Source of the DNA: Glycine soja
Taxonomy: Eukaryota > Streptophyta > Magnoliopsida > Fabales > Fabaceae
DNA length: 64,000 nucleotides
Reading direction: 5' to 3'
Assembly (NCBI RefSeq): GCF_004193775.1
Contig: NC_041020.1
Coordinates: 8,315,198-8,379,197 of the forward strand
Shown here piece after piece: positions 13,207 through 27,158 of this stretch; within the stretch, counting starts at the first letter, position 1; each line of letters opens with the position of its first letter. The translations under genes and the position numbers were made by a program. Under the pieces are notes generated by a model. It did no database searches, was not told the DNA's origin, and worked only from the letters and a program-made list of their open reading frames with translations.

Positions 13207-15824
13207 TTATCGAAGGCATTTGTTGGGAGAAAGGCGGCATGTCGTTGACATCAAGTGTTGAACCATCAATATGGGAATGTTCTCCCATAAACCTTCATCA
13301 TGATCATTACGATTTCCAAGTGTTGTTTGTCTAAACCAGTTGATGAAAGTTCTATTGTGCTTTTGCAACAACCTCATATTGTTCATTTTTGGGTGAGTAC
13401 CAGTGACATGTTGTTTTTGAGCATCTATGTATGGGATCACCTCTACTGTGTTGTTTAATACTTATAGATGAGCTTGTGACAGCTGTTGCCGATCCATGGT
13501 TACAACATTAAATCCTTGTGTATCCCTACCATGAATAGTGCAGTCATGACAACTTTGAGGAACGTATCTTTCAACAATGCTTGCCTTTGATCGATATTGA
13601 TTCTTTGTATATCCTTTCAACACCTTCATATAACGTTCAACCAAATACATCCAACGTAAAAAGATGGGCCCACACGATCGAATCTCCCATACAAGATGAA
13701 CAATTAAGTGAATCATGATGTCAAAAAATGATGGGGGGAAATACATCTCCAATTCACATAGGATAATGGAAGCCTGATTCTCCAAATCATCCAATTGTTG
13801 AGGGTCAATGACCTTCCTACAGATAGCATTAAAGAAAAATAAAACAAGCAAGTTATGACAAGCCTAACTTTCTCAGGCAAGATACCATGAACTACCACTA
13901 GCAACAGTTGTTGCATTAACACATGACAATCATGAGATTTCAAGCCAACCAACTTCAAATCATTAACTGACACAAGACTCTTGATATTGGAAAAGTATCC
14001 TTGTGGGACTTCTACATTTCTCAGACAATGACAAAAAAAAAATCTCCTTGGTTGACATTGTGTAACATGCTGGGGGCAAATACGTTCACTGACCTTGTGC
14101 TTGCGGATGCAACTGCTCTTGTATACCCATGTCAACCAAATCCTGATGACATTTCAAACCATCATTTGTCTTGCCTTTGATGTTAAGAAGGGTGTCAATT
14201 AAACCACCACACACATTTTTCTCCACATGCATTACGTCCAAACAATGTCATACATGTAGATTATACCAATAAGGAAGATCAAAGAACACTGACCTTTTCT
14301 TCCAAATGTTCTTCTCAGACGGATCCTTCCTTTGTGTCTTACCAAAAACAATTATGATTCTTTCACCCGATCATAAACTTCCTGTCCAACTAAGGGTTTC
14401 AGTGCACCTTCAATCTCATGGGTTCCATTAAATGCTTTCTTCAATCGCCGATACGGGTGATAATGTTTAAAAAATGTTCGGTGCCTTGTATATACTGTCT
14501 TCTTTCCATGTTTCAGTTGGATGTAACTCATGTTTTTCTCCCAGATTGGACATGCATGGTGTCCTTTCACACTATATTCGCTCAAATTCCCATAAGCTGG
14601 AAAGTCATTAATGGTGGAAAATATCATTGCACGCAACCTGAAGGTTTGTTGAACATTCCCATCATACACATCTACCTCGTCTACCCAGTATTTTCTCAAG
14701 TCTTCAATCAAGGGAGTAAGATGCACATCAATATTATTTCCTAGATGTCTTGGACCCGCTATTATCATACACAACATAATATATTTTCACTTTATGCATA
14801 ACCAAGGAGGAAAGTTGTAAATCATTAGCAAAACAGGCCATGAACTGTGGCTTTTGCTCAAGTTACCAAATTGATTCATGCCATCTGAAGCAAGACCAAG
14901 CTATAGGTTTTTTGGATCCTCTCCAAATTCAGGATACAAGTGATCAATTGTCTTCCATTGTGGAGAATCAGTGGGATGTCAGAGCAACCCATAATTTATT
15001 TTTCCTTCTACATGCCATCTAAGGTTTTTTGCATCGTCTGCACTAACAAACAATCGCTTAAACCTTGGTATAATTGGAAGATACCAACAAACCTTTGTTG
15101 GACAATTGCTGTTTGTGGCTACATCATCACTACATTCGCCATCGTTCACTTTGTAGCGTGATACCCCACATGTCGGGCAATTGCATATTTCCACAAACTG
15201 ATTTCTGTACATAATATACTCATCAGAGCATGCATGAATTTTCTGGTACTCCATACTCACAAGACATAATATCTTCTTTGCCTCGTAGTGACACTTGGGT
15301 AACATGTTATCGTTAGGAAACATATTCTTCAATAACACAAGCAACTTAGTGAAACTTTTGTCACTCCACCCAAATCTGGCCTTCAAGTTCACCAAAGCTA
15401 GTACCGCGGATAATCGAGTGAAGGTTGTGCACCCCAAGTACAATGGTAGCTTGGAATCAGTTTGTAATTTTTGATAATAAGGCGCATGAGCTTGCAAAAA
15501 ACCCTCTTGGCCAAGCTCGCGTATCATGTCTTGCATACGATCTCCGATTTGTACATGTACCACCTCAGTGTGAGGGGCTGTTGACATGTGTGGCAATTCA
15601 CCATGCCATATCCAATTTATATAAGTTAGACTGAACCTGTCACATATAAGATGTGATCTAATGTCATTCAATGACTAACGTCTCCCATTGACACCGTTAA
15701 CACATGGACAAAAATAATTTCCACCTAACACTGGTGCATATTGTTGCACAAATTGCAAGAAATCTTCAACCCCCTTCTGATAGTTGTCACTTATTTGTGG
15801 TGCTTGAATCCAACTTCGATTCAT
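13207..15824 (-). pseudogene. CACTA TNP2-type transposase relic
   Basis: On - a start at ATG 15824 opens a transposase-associated domain (MNRSWIQAP, CPCVNG) broken by an in-frame TAG at 15675-15677. It continues through RSHLICDRF and WIWHGE to a 200-residue open stretch with CNCPTCGVSRYK and a stretch ending RFKRLFVSADDAKNLRWH. LGLASDGMNQFGN (about 14900) follows, then IEDLRKYWVDEVDVYD and HHACPIW (about 14700-14550), and a DUF4218-like segment with ELEMYFPPSFFDIM, IHLIVHLVWEI and ERYMKVLKGY (about 13780-13600). The last piece, HPKMNNMRLLQKHNRTFINWF, ends near 13330. Several stops and frame changes between blocks (13850-14350 and 14780-14980) show that it no longer encodes an active enzyme. 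It belongs to the CACTA/En-Spm superfamily. Confidence 0.85.
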
Positions 15825-15849
15825 GTTTTGTGTTCTATGATATTGGCTA

Positions 15850-17340
15850 TGTTATCCCATATGCATGAAAATCTCACTTTTTCCATATAAAGGTCAGGTC
15901 CTATCCCGTTCAGGAACACCATTTTTTGCTTCATTCATGTGTTCAATTTGATGAAATTTCGGCAACATTTTGCATTGGTCTCCAAGTACACGAAATGAAA
16001 GCAGTCACATAAATTGACCACAATCAAGTATGCACTCGAAAAACAAAGCAATAAGCAATAAACTGAAGTTTCATCAAATATAACACAACATACTTAACCT
16101 ATAACTATGAATGAAGTAAAAAAAAAGAGTTCCCAAACTATCCGAATGGACAATTCAAGATTCTATACCACGACTAATCCAAACTATCCGCATTAATCAA
16201 GGTATGGAATCTCAAATGGGAAACTAAAGTTCACTCAAAATGCACATGTTTTTAATGGAAAATAATAGTCATATATGAGCAACAAACCAAGTATCCAATT
16301 AAATGTCGGACTGAGTTCCATACCTAGAAAGATGCTTGTAACAATAAGTATGAGTGTGGTAAAGGCAGCTTCAAATTGTATGACTTTATCTTCGGACAAG
16401 CAACAACAACATAAAAGCACCTTAAATTCCTATGCCAGTGAAATTGTAGTACCTACAACGAATAAGTGTAGGTGACAAAATTAAGTTGCGCATTTTGAAT
16501 AGAGTTTCATTGTAGATGTTGAAGTTATAATGTGTATTGCAATCCTTGTTCGCATTATCCACTTGTTTTAATCAATTCATATAATTTAATGCATATGTAT
16601 TCAGCAAAAATAAAATTATTTTATTTCTTAACTTCTATTGGAAAAAGGGCTAGCAACTTAACCAAAAATAAAATATAAACTTGTCCCATAAGATTTTTCT
16701 TCTTTTGGTCTCTTATCACATAATATAGGTTTGTGTTGAATTGTCCAAAGTTTCTTCAGTCTTCACCTACATAAATGATAGAAAATTGACATCCTTAAAC
16801 CCAATTAACCAAGCTAAAAAGCACCTTAGTTAAACCAAGCAGCACTAGAGGTGAAGCATAATTTTAACCAATCTTTCATTACCATAAATAGAAAATATGT
16901 ATATTATAGTAGGTAAACAATATTGAGTAAAATTCTTAGCTTCCTCTCTTATTTTCGTTGACCAAGTGGGTTTTCTTGTCCTTCAATTAAATTACAGGCA
17001 GAGCCAATAAAGGAGTTGAGTGCGGTGAAGCATTGCAAATGCTATAGAAACATGAGCACGTGTGCCATTTAAGTAAAAGCTAACATTGTTGACTCAATGT
17101 TTCTTACTTGGCCAACTCCTCATTAGAGAATTCAACCACCAAGTTTTATGGTTTTACTACTTCAGCAACATGAGATAAAGCCTTTACTTTGAAGTGTCAA
17201 TGTGGTTTGGAAATTAACCACCTAACATGCATACTTGAAGAATTGACACAACAGTGCAAAACCTGAATGTGGTACTACTATAAAACACTGACTCAAATCT
17301 ATATTCTCGGCAATACAAGGCTACTTAGCAATACAAGGGT
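15850..17340. other. CACTA interior between transposase and captured GDSL fragment
   Basis: No coding region is recognised. The part just before 17340, with TATAAAAC at about 17279-17286, could be the captured promoter of the GDSL fragment that follows; this is inference from position only. Confidence 0.4.
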
Positions 17341-17356
17341 ACTTTTTGCTGCATGT

Positions 17357-17924
17357 ATGTTCTCACTTGCATCAATTGCTTTGGCAGCTCTGTCTGGGAC
17401 ATATATCTTTGGTGACTCCTTCACAGATGTTGGAAACAATAATTTTCTACAATATTCTTTAGCCAAATCTAACTATCCTTGGTATGGGATTGACTACAGT
17501 GGTGCCCAGGCCACTGGAAGATTCACCAATTGAAGAACTATTTTATCATATGTATTTCCTCCATCTCCGTACTTTTCTTGTTTTTGTTTCTTCTTTATAT
17601 TGAATACGAGTTTAATTTCTATTAATGTGAGTGGCAAATCTAGGATCCTGAGTCACTAAGTAGCAGGGGCAATCTATTCAAAAAAATAATACTCAAAGGT
17701 GTAAACTATGCTCTGGTGGGGCAGTTATTGTTAATCATACTGGACTTTACTTTGTAAGCAAAACATCTTCAAACCCTCCGGACTTTCTATTTACAGGTTA
17801 GAATTTGAGTAGCCTCTCAGCTAACTTACATTCTGTGTTTTGAATATTTTAGATTCACAAATTATCTTTTGACGATGAAATAAACAATTTCAAGAAAACC
17901 AAAGAAGTAAGAAACAAAGTTTAA
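17357..17924 (+). pseudogene. Captured GDSL lipase fragment of a different clade
   Basis: Exon-1-like sequence from ATG 17357 gives a short hydrophobic leader and block I, TYIFGDSFTDVGNNNF, then YPWYGIDYSG and ATGRFTN. There the expected Gly codon is TGA (17533). An exon-2-like piece follows (LLKGVNYA, then SGGAVIVNHTGLYF after a 1-bp frame change; about 17690-17753, ending at a GT donor), and an exon-3-like piece (LSFDDEINNFKKTKE) after an AG at 17852. The rest of the gene, including the Asn and Asp/His blocks, is missing. The FLQYSLAKSNYPWYG type differs clearly from the four live genes here, so it was not copied from them. It lies inside the CACTA element. Confidence 0.85.
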
Positions 17925-18595
17925 GGCATAACAAATGATATTACTAATTTTCTTTTTAATCACTTTCTGTATGTCTATGGAGTTATAGAGTTTAAGTTAT
18001 TTTTCATGAAAGCTAAGTTGAAAATTTTAAATCATGGGTTTGATATGTTTCCAATAACCTTAAGGTTTGAGGGTGAACCTTCTCTACGAGGGACAAAATG
18101 AAATATCCAAAAGGTTGTGAGGGTCAGGTTCAACCTAGTGGCTTATGCCTAATAATGGCTTAAAGGCTTAAATAGGGAATGGTTTGCGTCTAATGTCGGA
18201 TGCTATATATCAAAAGTTTCACCTTTGCTAATAGATCAAGCTTTTAGCATGGTGTAAACGTTGTTGGTTGTATCACCTGCATTTGTCAAGTTACCCTTAG
18301 TTCTGTACAAGTCCATTAAAGATTTTAAAATTATGGTATACTTATTTGTTTTATGACCTTTATCTTGTTATGTAGTATGCTGAACTTTGACAATTCTATT
18401 TCTACCAAAGCAACACTATCTTATCTCTCCAAAACTCTCTAGCACATCTGTTCATGTCTCATACAAGTCTTAGATATTTTAGTTCTCTTTTTGTAGTAGA
18501 TAGAGTTTAGGAACTATATTATGATTCTAGTGGTTATGATTTCATCTTTTTGAGCAGCTGACTCAGTTATCTCTTTCAATTCTTAAATAGAGAAG
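17925..18595. other. Junction region between captured GDSL and JmjC fragments
   Basis: About 670 bp of AT-rich sequence with no recognised coding similarity. It may include an intron of either captured gene and the joining point of the two. Confidence 0.35.
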
Positions 18596-19692
<1,097 letters not shown>

Positions 19693-21690
19693 ATACAAGT
19701 AAAAATATGTTACATGTTAAACCATTCAGACATTTTTATTTATCAATTAACCCAATACCCATGTCCCTGGATATGGTACAGGGTATGAAAAGGTCGGACC
19801 TGTACCCTGACCATGTAGTTCATCTGAAGGCTTTAAATGAATATGGTAAATTTTCAGCCTTTACCATAATATTTAATTTTCATTGGACGCCTTTTTACTA
19901 TGTTCCTATGTTCGTGGCTACCTAATATTAGAAACAATTTTCTGACTGTGAATCATTTATATGATAATTTATTTGTTAGGTTATTAAACCTGTTAATTTA
20001 ATTAACAAGTTGAAAACTCAGTTGTAAGGCTAAATTTGCAAAGGATTGTTAATTAGAACAAAAGTAATTATATTAACCTAGACTTGTACCATAATTATAT
20101 GATATTGATAACTAATTTAGATAATCAGTAGTAATAATTAGTAACTACATAATATTGTTGATATCGTAAATGAATTTGGTGTTAGTGTGTCAACCTTTTG
20201 TTGATAGTCATGAACTTGTATAAATATTGTTCAAATAAAATTTTGTTTATTACAACTGACAGACTAAGATCTTAGGGAAGCAAAGCTTAAAATCAACAAG
20301 GATATAAACTTCCATTTATAATCCAAATTGTTGACTTCACTACTATGCCAAAATAAGACACTTTATTTGCTCACTCAGACACATAACATTATAAGATTGA
20401 AGTTTTCTCATTTTTGTCATAGCTCCATGATCACTACCTACTTTAAGAAATTCTAGAGCTACCTTCCATGCTTCAACACGGTATAGTAAAAGCCTACACT
20501 AATGACTGTACTCTCAATATCATTTTGAATATATAATGAAAGGAGATAACTGAGAAAAGTAGCCTATAATGAAAATACCAAACCCTTAAGTCGCCAGAAG
20601 TAAAAAAAGAACCAAAGCTACATTGGGAAGGAACAACAAACTTCAACAGAACAACTATAACAAAAACTAAATTTGGATATTATGTGTTAGGGGAAACAAG
20701 GGCTTTTGTGAGACATGTCATGTAAGGTAATGTTAATTGAACATAATGAATAGGGAAACATTATGGTAAAACTTCCCTCCCTACCTATTTTTCTTGTCCT
20801 ATGAAAATTGTTATTTTAAACCCTTTATCATAGTGCTTCAAGTAGTTCAAAGTTGTAGTGGTTTGTTGTTTTTAATTTTTTAACTTTTGTTGTTGCTAAC
20901 TTCTGTCTATGTGGTTTCTCTTGGTGTACATTTTAGAATATTTAAGCATTCCAGATTAGGCTTGCATATACTAACATGAGCTGACAACTGAATCTGTTAG
21001 TGAGAACATAGTAATGAATAGTGTGCAATAGTGGTGTCATAGCAACATCATGGACCAGCCCTCGACAGCAATAACTTTCAAATATTGGAGGGGATTTCAA
21101 TAAAGGTTGTTGTGGTGGCAATAGTGGCAAAATTTTACCATTTCTTGTGTTATATTATTGGCAAATTCATGACGTCTTTTAGACACTACTTCAAAGTTTT
21201 ACTGATTGTTTGTATTTGGTTAAAAACTCAATGTTTCACTAACATGACTATTTTTAGCTTTGGGAGGTCCCTATTCACGCAACATGCAATTCTCTATCTA
21301 CTGTTTCAACTCAAACCTACTAATACCCACTACTAACTGGATTTGCTTCCTAAACAAGCCCTACATTTTTTGTCAAAGCTTGGGCATACACACTGCCCGA
21401 ACTTCAACAAATTACCACAACATATGGACCCACCATTGCCCAAATAACAAATTAATTAAATAGAAATTAGTTGCCCAACAAAATAGAGGAACAATTTTGA
21501 CAATGGCTGCTTACCTAGCTGACGATGGTCGCACACAACGCTAATGTGACACATAAGACACAAGTACAATGGCCTCTAAGTGGATGAACGGACCGAGGAC
21601 ACAAAGCGAGCTAACGAGTCCTCTCTCTAGGTGAGCGAGGTGCGTGCGAGGTTGAGTGAGCTGAGGTACACGCGACATAGCCAGCTAGGG
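19693..21690. other. CACTA interior after the JmjC fragment
   Basis: No gene is recognised. A short GC-richer patch at about 21500-21680, with repeated GAGCGAG/GTGAGC-like words, stands out from the AT-rich surroundings but matches nothing I know. Confidence 0.4.
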
Positions 21691-21699
21691 ATAATATTT

Positions 21700-21857
21700 T
21701 AGAAATTTTGGGTACAAATTCAACGATGGTCCTTTAGACAAAATCGTCATTGTCTATGTTCCACAAAATTACACAAATGTCACCATCCTACATTCTAAGA
21801 CGGTTGAACAAAACCGTCTTAGAATGTGCGTCGTGAAAAGACATATTTTTAGTGGTG
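21700..21857. repeat. Right terminus and subterminal repeats of the CACTA element
   Basis: Contains ACATTCTAAGACGGTT and, 10 bp on, its complement AACCGTCTTAGAATGT-like copy, then TTTTTAGTGGTG at the end. These match the motif of the left end and define the inverted-repeat partner. Confidence 0.75.
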
Positions 21858-21860
21858 CTT

Positions 21861-22860
21861 TCAGTACTCACGAATTTATCAAACAAAAATAATATAGTAG
21901 CAGGTAGACCATTTTGCCATTGTTAGTTTTCAAGACCCAACACCCATTACTACTTTTTATGCTATTTGATAGGATTTTCTAATATGCTTTGGACGTAGTA
22001 GAGTTTTTGACATTTCTTAAGTAGTTTATGTCTATCAAGTGGGCAGTTATTTTCTGTATAATATTAAATGCTTATGTTAAATAAAATGAGCCTACAACAA
22101 TTTAGAAAACATACAAAATGCTATTCTTATTCATAGCACAACCCCTTAAAATTTTTCAATAACCAACAATATCACTGAATTTTGCGTGAGCTATCCACAC
22201 AATGAATTGCACAATATATTTTTTTATAATATTTATAAAGTTATTTTATACTTGAATTCATATATTTCTATCTTTTTTTTTTGAGAAAAAATAAAAATAA
22301 GATTATAATTTTCTCTCTCTAATTTTATAGTAAATCTCATTCAAGAGTATTTTGTTTTAATTTTTATTAGATTATTTTAAAATATTATATTGATGGTATT
22401 AAATGAATCAATTTTACTACTTTCAGACATTTGATGATATTGTGTTAATTGTATTGGATATTTTGATGAATCATGATATAAAATAGTAGTTCTAAGAAAA
22501 AAAGATCAAATTTAAATGGGTAACTCGTTGCCCCGAACTGAACCAAATTGTTCATGAATGGGCCGAGTTGGGTTTCAAAAAAAAATTTGTGAAAATCGAA
22601 CCGAAGCAAACCGATCAAATTTGATTGGGTTGAGTGCTGAATTTGACCAAAATCGGCTCGAACTAGCCTATGAATTGATAAGTGTTATGCATACGTCATT
22701 TGTATACTTAAATCATATAGCAATTATCTAATTTTCTTCTCTTTTGTTGCTTCTTTTGTGTTAAAACAACAAGAACTTAGCTTCTTCTGAGTTTTTATCC
22801 AAAAGATGCTAAAGTAATGATTTTATAGTAATTTTGGTTGTATTTTTCATATAGATATAG
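21861..22860. other. AT-rich DNA between CACTA element and retroelement relic
   Basis: No gene recognised. A short stretch near 22510-22680 (GAACTGAACC, GGGTTGAGTG) resembles repeated noncoding DNA rather than a gene. Confidence 0.4.
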
Positions 22861-23939
22861 TAGAGGTATGGAAGAGGATTGAAGTACTGAAGTGTCATGC
22901 TTAGCGCGACATCCTCACTTAGCGCATCAGGACCACTCAGCCCAAGAAGCCCGCTTAGCGCAAGAAGCTAACCTGAAGGCTAACTGTAACGTGCATCTAG
23001 TGGCTTAGCGCGCGGTCACTTATGCCAGGAGGACTTTGCATGTGCACACAACGCGCACGTGTAGGCTTAACGCACATTGGCGGTTTTGATTGGTTATCAA
23101 GTGAGAAGATATTTGCAAAAAGTGGATTTTATATATAAAATCAACATTCATTCATTGAGAATCCTTCACTACGAAGCAAAAGGAAGCAGAGGAAGGAAAA
23201 GAAAAGCTCAGGCAACCAGTGCAAGGAAGATCTTCTTCTAGAGCTCTGACCAATATGTTTCACTCCATTTCTCTTCCATTTTCTTCCATTTCATTCCACC
23301 TTTTATATTTGTAAGTTTTTCATGACAATGAGAGACTAAAATCACCCGTTGTTGGAAGCTCTGCAAATCAAACTCTCTTTGATATAATGATTTTAAACTA
23401 TCTATTAATATGATATTGATATTATTGTTCTTTTCTGTGCTCATTCACATGCCGATGGTTTGATCATCCATTTTCACGTATTGTTTTAAGATTTAGACAT
23501 TAAAAAATGTTTATATGCTAAGAACTTGGGAAGAACATTTAGGTGATCCATGTTTATGGATAGAGTGGTATTGTCTAACTTGTTTATGCATCTCTGTTCC
23601 TAATGCAAATTATTTAATATAACTCTTAAGGGATTATGAGCGATATTAGGTGATTTAGGCTCTCTCACTTGAGGGATCATGGTTAAAGTAGGTTAATAAA
23701 TGCAGGTAATAATCATATTCATGTTAAAAAGAGAAAAATCAATTACAGTTGCATCAATAGTAGTTCTAGTAAGCAGAACCCCCAACACGTTCTATAACTC
23801 ATCACCAACACCATATCACAACTCCAAGCGTTTGTTTTCTTACTCTCTCATGTTCCTTGCTTTGTAGTTAATTTACATTAATTTTTATTTGTACTTAATC
23901 AATGAACAAGATTCGATTTAAGTCACAAATTGCTTAAAC

Positions 23940-24018
<79 letters not shown>

Positions 24019-24110
24019 CTGACTAGAAGCAAAGTTCTTGTGGACTTGACATTGTATTATCATTTTATTACTACATGTACGAATTGATACACTTGCCAAG
24101 GAGTCAACAC
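22860..24110. mobile_element. Retroelement-derived noncoding relic with CTTAGCGC repeats
   Basis: Between 22900 and 23075 the words CTTAGCGC or close variants occur about five times in a GC-richer block. A long AT-rich tract follows, with GATACACTTGCCAAGGAGTC near 24085-24105, a type of sequence I associate with legume LTR retrotransposon untranslated regions. No gag or pol coding remains and no LTR pair was found, so the class is uncertain. Confidence 0.45.
23942..24013. repeat. (TA)n microsatellite
   Basis: An uninterrupted TA dinucleotide run of about 72 bp. Confidence 0.95.
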
Positions 24111-24149
24111 GAACACCCCTTATGTATTTTATAAATTTGTGATTTTAGT

Positions 24150-24540
24150 CCCTTGATAGATTATTAACTAATAATTGTGATTATTAGAGATATCAAATCA
24201 ATTATAAATCATTAAAAAACTTTAATAAAAGATTATTAACCCTAATGTGATACTATTGTTGGTGGAGTCGCATGTTACAGTGGACATGAAGAAAATGAAC
24301 ATAGTATTGTGAAAAATTATGATTAATAATTTTTATTCAATTTTTTAATAATTAATGAATTTGATTAATTTATAATTAACTTAATAACTCAATTAATCAT
24401 AATTATTTGATAATAATTTATCAGGAGGACTAAAATCACTAAGACTAGATGACCAAATATTACAATTAAAATCTAGGGAGGTCAAAATCATGGAATTGAA
24501 AAATTAGGGGACCAAAATCGCAATTTAGGAAAAAAAAACA
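24150..24540. repeat. Probable degraded fold-back element
   Basis: Sequence like GTGATTTTAGTCCC at the left and the complement-like GGGGACCAAAATCGC at the right, with AT-rich arms between, suggests an eroded MITE. The arms are too diverged to set borders. Confidence 0.35.
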
Positions 24541-24760
24541 TTGTTACTTTTGGTAATGAATGTAACATTTATATCCTCCATTGTTACTTTTGGTAGATGG
24601 AAGTTTTTTTCTTCCAATAATTTTGTTCCTCACTTTTACAGAGGAATACGATAATCAACAATTACATTATATATACTAAAAAATGTAAAAAAGGAGAGAT
24701 TTCTTGCATTAACTAGCATGGAATTAGGCCAATACAAGTTTTAGGGTCATTGTGTTATCT

Positions 24761-27158
24761 TCATGTGTTTGCGTCCAAGGCTAGGATGGTGCTAAGGTTC
24801 ATTGGGTTCATGTAGGCTTTAGAACCTGACATAATTTCCTCCACAATAAGCCTATTGGCCTTTTCAGATGGATGGAATGCATCCCAAAATGCATACTGCT
24901 CTCTGTTGGTGCAAAGGTTGGAGAGTGCTGTGCATAGCCCAAGTCCATTGTAAGGTCCTTGCCCACAACAAGCTACTTGTGATGTAAAAAACCCTGCACA
25001 AAGCAACAACATAAATGTTAGTTTGCTTGATAATTTCTTCATGACAGCACTAGTTAAATAAATTGCATTAAATCCCATGATTCAATTCACATATTTCTAT
25101 TCTTTTGTCTCCATTATCCTCTAATGGCACATCATTAATTAAAAAGTAATATTATTTCACCTCATTATTAATATTTTCAAAGAGGTGAAATTTTGCACTA
25201 AGGACAAAGGAGACTACAATTGTGAACATGTTTTAAATGGTGGTCACGATCACATATTTTCGCAATCTTTGATATTGCAAAAAAATTGCAATCAAATGTT
25301 ACTGATGTGCCCACATGCATTTGTTGTACGTTGAGGTGACAGAGACCTAAAATATTTTGATGTTATGGTCAGAATTGCAATTGCATTGTGACCATAATTC
25401 AAAACCTTTTTTTCTGAGTAAGAATTGAAGTTATTAGGAATTACAACAATTCATGTACTCTATTCAATTATCTAAACTAAACTCTCTTAATAATTGAAAA
25501 CCTGTGGGACGAAAAACTGGCTGGCTAGAGGGCGTGAATATTAATCAGTTAGTATGTTGTACCAAATTGTTGGGGGTTAGAAACGAAGTCGTTGTGCGTT
25601 TTTCCTGTGTTTGCAGCAATAAAAATGTCCTTTCCAATTTTCCTGTTGAGTCGTAGTAACATTTTTTCGAGTTGTGGGTTGAAGAGTGCTGCAGCTTGTT
25701 GTAGTTCAGGAGCACATTGTCCATTTCTACCACGTTGGGCCAATTCTGATGGAACACAACCCAAGGGTCCTGTGCCTGTCACAAGAACTCTGCGTGCTCC
25801 CAAATCATACAATTTCTGAAATATAAAAATTAATGACTATGAGAACGAGGGATCACAAGACATTAAGTATCAATCTCAAGGTTTTAATTAAATATCAGTC
25901 ACGGTCGCATTTTTATCATGTTGGCTGATATGATGAATAAAATTGGGGTCACCAATAGTTAAAAAATCTTGATGTTACGGCAAAAATCACAACCGTGGAC
26001 TGCTTTTTAAAACCTTGATAACCCTTCTGTTTAATCAAAAGGGTGTTACCTTCAAAAGCTTTTGGTACTCAGAGATGAGATACTTGACATATGCAGGTAG
26101 TGGGTACTGTTGGGACCTTGCTGAATTGGGCACCAAGAAGTAGTTGTTCACAAAATCATTGCCACCTACAGTGATGAGCACTAGTGCTTTATTCACTAAG
26201 CTCTTAGCCTGTGAAGCTCCAATTAAAGCTCTAACTCGGTTTTGGTACTCTTTAAAATAATGTAGCTGTCTATACATTCTGATTACATTTACCTGCAAAA
26301 GTTGCATACAATCATTTTAAGTGTAATCCTCAAAGTTAGCCTTAAAATTTATAAATTTTTTTTCCTTGAAATTTTTCCTTGACTTTGATCGTCTCTAATG
26401 TTTTTTATTTTGTATTTCATCCCTTAATTATTTTTTTTAGCACAATAGTGAGTAGGTTTACCATAAGATGATGTGTCAAGTTGACAAAACCAACTGAGGC
26501 GAAATACAATTTTTTTTTTTTATAGGAACAAATACAAAATCCGGAATATATATTCATGTAATTAACAAGTAATTAATGAACTTACAAACTGAATTCCAGT
26601 GTCATTAAGTATTCCAATTCCAGCTGAAGCGAAATTGGCACCAACAAGGAGCTTATTTCCACTTAATTCTGGACTCAAGTATGGCAATGTAGACTCAGCA
26701 CCAAGTCGCTGACCTGAAACATCCCAATCAGTTAGCCATATACTTTATATGTCTCTATGTTAAGTTAATTGTTATATGCAAAGCTACATGACCAAAAAAA
26801 GGGTTCAAACTTGGAATGTGAATGATGAAAATGAAGCTTAAAAAGATGAATGTTGAAGCTAAAAAAAGGTTCAAAAAGTGGCTAAAGAAGGGTAAACTTA
26901 ACTGATAAGATCAGGAATGTTGTAGCCATTGGAGAAACGACCAGTTGGTCTATGAGTTGGAGGGTAATCAATCCCATAAGGAGGAGCATCGGCACGTGCC
27001 GTGGTTGCCAAGTAATTGTTATTTCCACTATCAACAAGTGAATCTCCAAACACAAAGAATGCTCTTGGCCTAGCTTCAGCCCCTGAGACAATGACTCCAA
27101 CCACTAACAAAACTAAACTAAGAATGGTCAAAGGAGCAAAACTTGACAAGATTGCCAT
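24761..27158 (-). CDS. GDSL esterase/lipase, LTL1/cutin-synthase-like (GDSL gene 2)
   Basis: Five exons on -: 27158-26903, 26713-26586, 26292-26050, 25815-25563 and 24993-24761, all GT..AG with continuous frame, giving 370 residues. The signal peptide, GDS nucleophile (Ser40), [12 protein letters not shown] and DAFHP (Asp331, His334) are intact, so a secreted, active serine esterase/lipase of the cutin-synthase-like type is expected. It differs from genes 1 and 3 at scattered positions ([30 protein letters not shown]). Introns 3 (234 bp) and 4 (569 bp) are longer than in the relatives because each carries a small MITE-like repeat. It lies tail to tail with gene 1, with the CACTA element between them. 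Confidence 0.94.
25230..25407. repeat. MITE-like repeat in intron 4 of GDSL gene 2
   Basis: Starts GTTTTAAATGGTGGTCACGA and ends with the imperfect complement GTGACCATAATTCAAAAC, a fold-back of about 178 bp. Similar repeats lie in intron 3 of the same gene and intron 4 of GDSL gene 4. Confidence 0.65.
25877..26017. repeat. MITE-like repeat in intron 3 of GDSL gene 2
   Basis: Ends CAAGGTTTTAA and TTAAAACCTTG are perfect inverse complements; inside them CACGGTCGCA is partly mirrored by ACAACCGTGG. About 141 bp. Introns 3 of the three paralogs, 83-96 bp long, lack it. No clear target duplication was found. Confidence 0.7.

Noticed and set aside
19707..19925. Open stretch of 72 codons after the JmjC fragment
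   Set aside because: No similarity to the JmjC protein's C-terminal domains or anything else I recognise; AT-rich chance frame.
20338..20360. CACTACTATGCCAAAAT, resembling a second CACTA end within the large element
   Set aside because: No partner end and no TTCTAAGACGG motifs next to it; the pair at 5319 and 21857 has matching flanks.
21085..21463. Two overlapping open stretches near the right part of the CACTA element
   Set aside because: Amino-acid composition is that of AT-rich noncoding DNA and no domain is visible.
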